The position numbers and the translations under genes were made by a program. The notes beneath the pieces were generated by a model that saw only the letters and a program-made list of their open reading frames with translations, did not search any database and was not told where the DNA came from. A stretch of DNA of 9,524 nucleotides from JBFKMV01 sp041629655 (GTDB lineage Bacteria; Acidobacteriota; Polarisedimenticolia; Polarisedimenticolales; Polarisedimenticolaceae), in assembly GCA_041629655.1 (NCBI GenBank), contig JBFKMV010000189.1, positions 1 through 9,524 of the forward strand, given 5' to 3'. Of this stretch, positions 5,601 to 9,524 are shown in pieces (position 1 is the first letter of the stretch; the number at the start of each line of letters is the position of its first letter).

Positions 5601-8139
5601 CCTGGACAACCGGATCGAGGTCCAACGGGAAGCGACCCCGCTCGAGAACCTCGTCGTCCGGTACCGCTACGACGCCAACGAGAACCTGAATCGGATCGTC
5701 GAGCCCGAGGGGAACGAGCGCGCCCGGATCTACGACGAGCGGGAGCTCCTGTTCCAGGACACCCGGGGTTCGGCCGGACCGCGCGGGGGAGCCCCTGCGA
5801 CGCGAACCTACGACTACGACGGGCACGTCTCCCTCACGCGCCGGGTGGATGCCCGGGGCAATCCGACCGATTACGAGTACGACGGTCACGACCGCCTGGT
5901 GCGCCGGGTCGACCAGGTCGGCAATACCGAGGACCTGTTTTGGGATCCCGCGAGCAGCGTCGTGCGCCGGCTGGTGCGCGGGCCCGTCGGGGGGCCGACT
6001 CCGGCGGACCGCTCCGGCTCGACCAACGTGGACCTGGCGGACACGCGCTACCTCCGCGACGAGCTCGACCGCGTGTTCCGCGAGGACCGGGGCCTGTTCG
6101 TTCCGTTGGGGACGACCCCGGCCCGGCCGGCGCTCCTGGAGGAGGGTCCGTCGCTGCCCGGCGACGGCTTCGTGAACCGGATCGTCGAGCACGACCGGCT
6201 GTCACGGACGACCTTCGTCGTCGAGGATACCGGGGCGACCGTCCGGACCGACTACGACGGTCTGGGGCGGAAGGTCGCGCAAACGCTGCCCGACGGGAGC
6301 ACCGTGCAGTACGCCTTCGACGCCAACGACAACCGGGTCGAGACGCTCGAGACCGAGCTCTCGTCCTCGGCGGGCCCTCCCGACGAGCAGTTCTTCACCA
6401 CGATCTTCTTCGACGCCCTCGACCGGGAGACCAGCATCGTCGACAACCTGGGGCAGACCCGGCGCTACCTCTACGACTCGCTCGACGGCGTGGTCACCGA
6501 GACCGACCCCGACGGTCCGGCGGGCGGCACGATCAACCGGCGCACCCCGGGCCACACCGGCGTGAGCGTCTCGACCAACGATCACGGCAACGTGACCGAG
6601 CACAGCTACGACGGAGCCGGCCGCCTGCTCACGGTCCGCCGGATCCTGACCGCCAGCGGGAACGGGGACGGGACGACCTCGCCCACACCCGACCCGACCC
6701 AGAGCGGGGACGGGTTCGTCACCACGAGCTTCGCCTGGGACCGGAACTCCCTGCTGGGTTCCACGAACGACGACAACGGCAACACGACCGCCTACCTCTA
6801 CGACAACCTGGATCGCGAGACCCGCAGGACCGCGGACGACGACACGCGGACCGACTACCTCTACGACGCCGAGGACAACCTGACCCAGGTCACCGATCCC
6901 AACGGCTCCGTGATCCTGCATACCTACGACGCCGCGAACCGCAGGACGCGGACCGACGCCACCCCCGCGAGCGGGCTCGAGGGGACGACCGGGCAGACCT
7001 TCGAGCACGACGGCCGGAACCTGATGACGCGGGCCAGCGACGACAACGACCCGCTCGACAGCACCGACGACACGGCGGTGGAGGTCCTGCGGGACTCGCT
7101 CGGCCGCACGATCGAGGAGCAGCAGACCTTCGGGAGCGGCGCCGTCGCCACGGCGCTCGTGGACCTCGGCTGGCGCGCCGGGGACCTGCTGACCCGGATG
7201 ACCTACCCGGATGGCCGGGAGGTCCAGTACGGCTACGACCCGCAGGAGCGGCTGGACACGGTCACCGACGCCGCACGCTCCGAGTCGGCGGGGTACGAGT
7301 ACTTCGGCCTCGGGCGCGTCCACACCCGCAGCTACGGCAACGGTCTGCGCATGACGCTGCTCAGCGACGACGGGAGCACGGACGTCGGGTACGACGGCGC
7401 GCGGCGGATCGTCCGGATGCGCCACCTCGACGGCGGCAACGCGCTGGTGGCCGGCTTCGAGCACACCTACGACGGCGCGAGCAACCGGCTCTCCGAGCGC
7501 AGGACGCACCATCCAACCGGGCCGGCCGGGGAAGTCCGAGGCGAGCTCTACGCGTTCGACTCGGCCGACCGGCTGATCGACTTCGACGAGGGGGACCTGG
7601 ACGACACCCACGCGATGGTCGGCCCGCCCGTCGACGAGCAGCAGTTTACGCTCGACGGCGTCGGGAACTGGGCCCAGTTCAGCCGCAACGGGGTCGACTA
7701 CTGCCAGGACGTCAACAACCTCAACGAGTACGACGAGGACCAGAGCGGCGACACGCGCGTGGACGACGGGGTGCCCGACGACTTCGGCCAGGAGTGCGCG
7801 CTGCCGATTCCCAACGGCCGGAACCACGCCCACGACAAGAACGGCAACCTGACCGACCAGGGCGGGTTCCAGATCGTCCGCGATTTCCTGAACCGCGCCG
7901 TCCGCGTGATCCGCAACGCGGACGGGGCCACGGTGGGCCGCTACAAGTGGGACGCCTTCGACCGCAGGGTCCGCCGCGAGGTCACCGGCAGCGGAGCGCT
8001 CGACGAGACGCGGCGCTACCTGTACACGCCGTCCTCGCCGCGGAACGATCCGGTGTGCCCGGCCGGGTACGTCAAAAAGTGTCTCGAGATCCTCGACCTC
8101 TGCTGGTGCGAGGAGCAGGTCATGAGGCTGCGAGTTTGA
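2698..8139 (+). CDS. Giant secreted RHS/YD-repeat protein, N-terminal and main part of a split shell
   Basis: 1813 residues, preceded by a strong AGGAGG. In order: signal peptide 1-23 (cleavage near AGA|VPP); FN3-like domain about 24-123 (VYRGEL, FYLVSNGDATGEGT; Cys71 and Cys123 could pair); a Gly/Pro/Arg-rich linker 131-225 with two LLLPA(I/V)Q copies; an RHS entry domain about 250-390 (YLHSGEFF 252-259, HYRSQVDYDGPLGFGWDSN 299-317); then about forty YD repeats from about 395 to 1776. An inserted segment around 700-790 holds a calcium-type loop DLNGDGRTD (742-750). RHS repeats form a hollow beta cocoon, in known cases a container for a C-terminal effector or an adhesin. Unusually the protein ends just after ETRRYLY, before the last part of an RHS core, with a tail carrying Cys1787, 1795, 1802 and 1804. 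No transmembrane anchor is seen. The missing core end is encoded by the next gene, 33 bases on, in the same frame. Substrate, partner and cargo are unknown. Confidence 0.95.
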   Translation: MSGSIVKTLAAAAMLTAALEAGAVPPEVQNLRFDTDPATGEDRLIWDAGSGALHHVYRGELAQLPADYGACLIGSVRGNAATVPEDPAAAQAYFYLVSNGDATGEGTAGFDTGGGERIPTTACVPARRFFDLAPNGDPGDGVEDGREPRRNPSAMVWSPGDGTIPAGLLLPAIQSAREAGRQSPGAGGTPTRSLLLPAVQRPRARARHRGFYIIDRSYPRSLPEPARAEGEILDLPGMLRQLEQAESSTGVYLHSGEFFLRAVHVAIPARGKTIETWRGSDIATGVGFARAGLFELTEHYRSQVDYDGPLGFGWDSNVNARLAPLGTDVLYHDGSGRRETFLRQDATHFTSPAGRYAVLRENADGSFSMRDPDGTIHGFHAFDGSNLEGAIESVEDPHGNRLTFQYDHQGLLESLTDPMGRAVALTYDAAGRITEIRDFFDRPWSYAYDAAGNLTSVTSPPVTGTPNGNDFPAGKTTSHTYDPDHNLLSVIRPNDQSTGTPSIQNVYGTEPGQFEFDRVVSQTIGGTNASGVSAGGTLTYAWESLNPGGDPLDLALPRRRATVFDRNGNKTESVGNSQGNTISLTRFTNREIRPAEPDYTTEYGYNADGEIVQVIRPLGDRILLTYDTPGADRFREGNLLEARRVAETVAAGGRGDGRGADVNDLVWTYAYEPVFNRLVAATDPRGNDAGYVPQNGGPSSPARYTTHGFCDYEEGDPATNGIDDLAGRFEIDLSAARSNLGDLNGDGRTDQAGGNLVRLEAPAVALDPASNQAGIEGDTSQEIVTLYSWNDLGQLTVLVDAEENRHELQYHPETDPDGDGTPTPAPPDGRVLDSTTGGYLATRLRDTASAPGRNNATDPPPAAIREDYEYDPVGNVTGVIDGRGVLTRRLYNSLNQVVEQRTAAATADAAGPDGDPATGRGEAGLTPFSFKTRLEYDANDNLVGEQIEDRDLSRGVGSWVDVTYQHDILDNRIEVQREATPLENLVVRYRYDANENLNRIVEPEGNERARIYDERELLFQDTRGSAGPRGGAPATRTYDYDGHVSLTRRVDARGNPTDYEYDGHDRLVRRVDQVGNTEDLFWDPASSVVRRLVRGPVGGPTPADRSGSTNVDLADTRYLRDELDRVFREDRGLFVPLGTTPARPALLEEGPSLPGDGFVNRIVEHDRLSRTTFVVEDTGATVRTDYDGLGRKVAQTLPDGSTVQYAFDANDNRVETLETELSSSAGPPDEQFFTTIFFDALDRETSIVDNLGQTRRYLYDSLDGVVTETDPDGPAGGTINRRTPGHTGVSVSTNDHGNVTEHSYDGAGRLLTVRRILTASGNGDGTTSPTPDPTQSGDGFVTTSFAWDRNSLLGSTNDDNGNTTAYLYDNLDRETRRTADDDTRTDYLYDAEDNLTQVTDPNGSVILHTYDAANRRTRTDATPASGLEGTTGQTFEHDGRNLMTRASDDNDPLDSTDDTAVEVLRDSLGRTIEEQQTFGSGAVATALVDLGWRAGDLLTRMTYPDGREVQYGYDPQERLDTVTDAARSESAGYEYFGLGRVHTRSYGNGLRMTLLSDDGSTDVGYDGARRIVRMRHLDGGNALVAGFEHTYDGASNRLSERRTHHPTGPAGEVRGELYAFDSADRLIDFDEGDLDDTHAMVGPPVDEQQFTLDGVGNWAQFSRNGVDYCQDVNNLNEYDEDQSGDTRVDDGVPDDFGQECALPIPNGRNHAHDKNGNLTDQGGFQIVRDFLNRAVRVIRNADGATVGRYKWDAFDRRVRREVTGSGALDETRRYLYTPSSPRNDPVCPAGYVKKCLEILDLCWCEEQVMRLRV
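2767..3066 (+). other. Fibronectin type III-like head domain of the RHS protein
   Basis: Encodes residues 24-123. The order PPEVQNLRF, LIWDAGSGALHHVYRGEL, YGACL, then AYFYLVSNGDATGEGT and a closing Cys is the pattern of FN3-like modules that sit directly after the signal peptide in many surface proteins of Acidobacteriota-like bacteria. Trp46, Tyr57 and Tyr95 are at core positions; Cys71 and Cys123 are the only cysteines in this domain and could form a disulfide. Its role is probably adhesion or spacing. The family call rests on pattern memory, not a search. Confidence 0.65.
3199..3297 (+). repeat. Two in-frame copies of an LLLPA(I/V)Q motif, 78 bases apart
   Basis: Copy one (3199-3219) and copy two (3277-3297) match at 18 of 21 bases and encode LLLPAIQ and LLLPAVQ at residues 168-174 and 194-200. 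The first continues as SAREAGR and the second as an Arg-rich run. They lie in the linker between the FN3-like head and the RHS entry domain. The 26-codon offset suggests a small tandem duplication. Confidence 0.7.
3880..8025 (+). repeat. RHS/YD repeat array (about forty units)
   Basis: Encodes residues of about 395-1776. Units of about 20-22 residues follow the pattern YDxxGNLTxxxDPxG, for example TYDAAGRITEIRD, EYDPVGNVTGVIDG, RYDANENLNRIVEPEG and LYDAEDNLTQVTDPNG. Neighbouring units near 6790-6910 are still similar at base level (CTACCTCTACGAC recurs 66 bases on). The repeats are highly acidic. The array is interrupted by longer inserts around residues 700-790 and 1675-1705, both holding Asp-rich calcium-type loops. 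Confidence 0.9.
8026..8136 (+). other. Four-cysteine C-terminal tail of the RHS protein
   Basis: The final 37 residues leave the RHS pattern after RRYLY and contain the cysteine spacing C-x7-C-x6-C-x-C (Cys1787, 1795, 1802, 1804) before ending in VMRLRV. The YD repeats themselves have almost no cysteine, so the cluster stands out. In RHS proteins this is the place of the variable C-terminal module. The role could be disulfide bonding, to itself or to the next gene's cysteine-rich tail. No known domain recognised. Confidence 0.6.
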
Positions 8140-8159
8140 GCGCGGACTGGAGGGGATTC

Positions 8160-8166
8160 GAGGAGA
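8160..8166 (+). promoter_or_regulatory. Ribosome binding site of the 311-residue RHS-tip gene
   Basis: GAGGAGA stands 6 bases before the ATG at 8173. It supports independent initiation at this ATG, which begins a signal peptide, rather than translation only by readthrough from the upstream frame. Confidence 0.7.
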
Positions 8167-8172
8167 GCTTCA

Positions 8173-9108
8173 ATGAAGAGAAACTGCGGTGTGGCCAGAG
8201 TCGTCGTTGTCCTGCTGACCCTGCTGGTGATCTGCCCGCTGTGCATGGCGCAGGTGCCGGAGCGATTGCTCCTGCATGGTTATGCCAGTGATGCGAGCGC
8301 CGCTCCGGTGGTGATCGAGGAGCGGGACGCCGCCGAGGCCGTCGTGCGCCAGGTCGTCTACGCCCGCGGCCGGCCCCTGTGGCAGGTTCACTTCGACGGT
8401 TCCTCCCAGTATTTCCACGAGGATCCCCGGGGCAACGCCGCTGCAATCACCGAGGGCGCGGGCGCGCCGGTCGCGGCCGCCGGGGACGTGCTGGAGCGGC
8501 TGACCTGCGATCCGTACCTCAAGCCGGTGCTCGAGGACCCGGAGAACCTGCCCGTGCTGGAGGGTACCGGTGAGTTCGCCGCCAGGAGCCAGTACGGCAA
8601 CACGCTGCTGTGCGCGGGGTTGTGGTACGACCCGGAGACCGGGTCGCGCACGGGCAACACGAACACGGATTACGGCGGCTTCTACCTCTCGGGCTCGCGG
8701 TTCTACAACCCCGACGAGGGACGCTACACGACGCGGGGTGACGATCCGCCCGGTTCGCAGCAGCCCCGCTTCGGGTCGCGCCACACCGACAGCATGAACG
8801 TCGTCCTGCCTCCCTTCCATCCGCGGATGAAGGGTGATTTCTCGAGAGCCCACAAGACGTACAGGCGTGCGGGGGCCGGCCGGTACGCTCAGACCGACCT
8901 GGAGCTCTTCTCCGGGCGCGCGACCACCGCCGCCGGCCCGACGGGCTCGCTTGCCGCCGCCCCGGAGACCCCGCTGGGCTGCCACCCGTACGAGGACTTC
9001 TGCACCTGCGACAGTGGTGGCTGGTTCTGCAAGAAGTGGTTTCCCGCGGTGTGCAAGGCGGCGGGAGGCGCGCTGGCGCCGAACGGGAGAGTGTGCATCC
9101 TGAGGTGA
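8173..9108 (+). CDS. Secreted RHS core C-terminal protein with six-cysteine tail
   Basis: 311 residues. Residues 1-26 are a strong signal peptide (basic MKRN, hydrophobic VVVVLLTLLVICPL, cleavage near CMA|Q). Residues 27-190 match the closing part of an RHS core: RLLLHGY...VVIEERDAAEAVVRQVVY (31-63), YFHEDPRGNAAAITEGAG (80-97, usually YYHxDxxGNVxxLTDxxG), SQYGNTLLCAGLWYDPETG (139-157) and SRFYNPDEGRYTTRGDD (175-191). The usual DPxG...NxYxYxxNxPxxxxDPxG continuation is not recognisable; GDDPPGSQQPRF and MNVVLPPFHPRMKGD follow instead. The end has cysteines 270, 277, 279, 286, 294 and 308 (C-x6-C-x-C-x6-C-x7-C-x13-C), rich in aromatic and basic residues. The upstream RHS gene lacks exactly this core end, so the two exported chains probably assemble into one shell. 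Alternatives are an exchanged 'tip' cassette or a decayed copy. No immunity-like gene follows. Confidence 0.88.
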   Translation: MKRNCGVARVVVVLLTLLVICPLCMAQVPERLLLHGYASDASAAPVVIEERDAAEAVVRQVVYARGRPLWQVHFDGSSQYFHEDPRGNAAAITEGAGAPVAAAGDVLERLTCDPYLKPVLEDPENLPVLEGTGEFAARSQYGNTLLCAGLWYDPETGSRTGNTNTDYGGFYLSGSRFYNPDEGRYTTRGDDPPGSQQPRFGSRHTDSMNVVLPPFHPRMKGDFSRAHKTYRRAGAGRYAQTDLELFSGRATTAAGPTGSLAAAPETPLGCHPYEDFCTCDSGGWFCKKWFPAVCKAAGGALAPNGRVCILR

Positions 9109-9134
9109 GCTGACGGCGGCTCCGGTCCAGGCCC

Positions 9135-9524
9135 TCAACGCAGCCGGGCCGCGATCCCGCCGAGGGTTTCGGCCAGCGCGGTTCGCCTCCGCTTGGCGAT
9201 CGCGCCGCCCCCGTCCGCTTCCGCCAGCGCCTCCGCGAGGGACTCCAGCCGCGCGGCCAGCTCCTCGTCGCGCACACCGGCCTCCAGCCGCGCCGCCGCG
9301 CGCCCCAGCGCCGCGGCCAGCTCGGTGGCCAGGGGCCCCGGCAGCCCCCCGCCGCGCCCGAGCTGGTCCAGGTAGGCCCGGGCCACGACCGGGTCGGCCG
9401 GCCAGGCCACGCGGAACTGCTGTTGCGGGTTGAACACGCCGCCCTGGTCGGCCAGGGCCGCGGCGGCGATCTCGTTTCGGGACAGGTGTTCGCTGGGCTC
9501 GAGGGCCAGGACGTCCAGGCCGCG
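9135..9524 (-). CDS. Unrecognised protein, C-terminal 129 residues (start beyond right edge)
   Basis: The frame is open to the end of the window without a stop, so a GTG at 9437 need not be the start. The visible part begins RGLDVLALEPSEHLSRNEI, has FNPQQQFRVAWPADPVVARAYLDQL in the middle, and ends in about 75 residues of Ala/Leu/Glu-rich sequence likely to form a helical hairpin bundle (LATELAAALGRAAARLEAG and similar runs). The alternation of Leu at three- and four-residue steps suggests amphipathic helices. I do not recognise the family. It is convergent with the RHS-tip gene, with 26 bases between the stops and no clear terminator hairpin there. Confidence 0.75.
   Translation of the reverse strand, partial: RGLDVLALEPSEHLSRNEIAAAALADQGGVFNPQQQFRVAWPADPVVARAYLDQLGRGGGLPGPLATELAAALGRAAARLEAGVRDEELAARLESLAEALAEADGGGAIAKRRRTALAETLGGIAARLR

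Noticed and set aside
6202..7833. Long antisense open frame (543 codons) opposite the YD repeats; likewise 3436-5397
   Set aside because: Val/Arg/Gly-rich composition mirrors the Asp/Tyr-rich sense repeats; no ribosome site or domain.
5940..8291. Long open frame of 783 codons on the plus strand overlapping the RHS gene and the junction
   Set aside because: It is Arg/Pro/Gly-rich without recognisable motifs, a typical shadow of high-GC coding DNA, while the other frame shows clear YD repeats.
8698..8830. A frameshift hiding the missing DPxG...NxYxY end of the RHS core
   Set aside because: The other plus frames over this stretch give Arg/Thr/Ser-rich text with no RHS motif, so the atypical end is real in the sequence given.
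9109..9134. Bidirectional terminator between the convergent genes
   Set aside because: Only 26 bases, with no stable symmetric stem followed by a T run.

Overview
The window is a very GC-rich bacterial segment (near 70% by eye) coding for exported proteins. All four genes whose N-termini are visible start with a signal peptide. No RNA gene, mobile element or CRISPR array is visible. Several traits recall the large-surface-protein repertoires of Acidobacteriota (Thermoanaerobaculia/Polarisedimenticolia-like), Planctomycetota and similar environmental phyla. These are secreted M14 peptidases with Asp-rich calcium-type inserts, and a giant YD-repeat protein headed by a fibronectin-III-like domain with a 'FYLVS...GEGT' strand pair. 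The sequence has no marker that fixes the phylum.

Left block (1-2337, minus strand): a two-gene operon of M14 carboxypeptidase-like exported proteins. The promoter-proximal gene (2337-316) keeps the M14 fold landmarks but has lost every catalytic and zinc-binding residue that can be aligned, so it looks like a pseudoenzyme. It overlaps the next gene by ATGA. That second gene (319 to beyond the left edge) is a shorter-leader M14 paralogue whose zinc motif HxxE (HANE) is intact.

Centre (2338-2697): a 360-base divergent intergenic region with weak promoter-like elements, a short inverted repeat and a GC-rich palindrome.

Right block (2698-9108, plus strand): a two-gene unit in which one RHS/YD-repeat shell appears to be split over two secreted polypeptides. 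The first (1813 aa) has an FN3-like head, an RHS entry domain and about forty YD repeats. It stops in the last part of the RHS core and ends in a four-cysteine tail. The second (311 aa) starts 33 bases later in the same reading frame, has its own signal peptide and Shine-Dalgarno site, and carries the missing end of the RHS core followed by a six-cysteine tail. The usual DPxG...DPxG autoproteolysis block of RHS toxins is not recognisable and no immunity-like gene follows.

Right edge (9135-9524, minus strand): the C-terminal 129 residues of an unrecognised protein, convergent with the RHS unit at 26 bases.

The two observations most worth following are the pseudoenzyme/active-enzyme M14 pair and the split RHS shell with cysteine-rich tails on both halves. 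That the divergent units work together is only inference.
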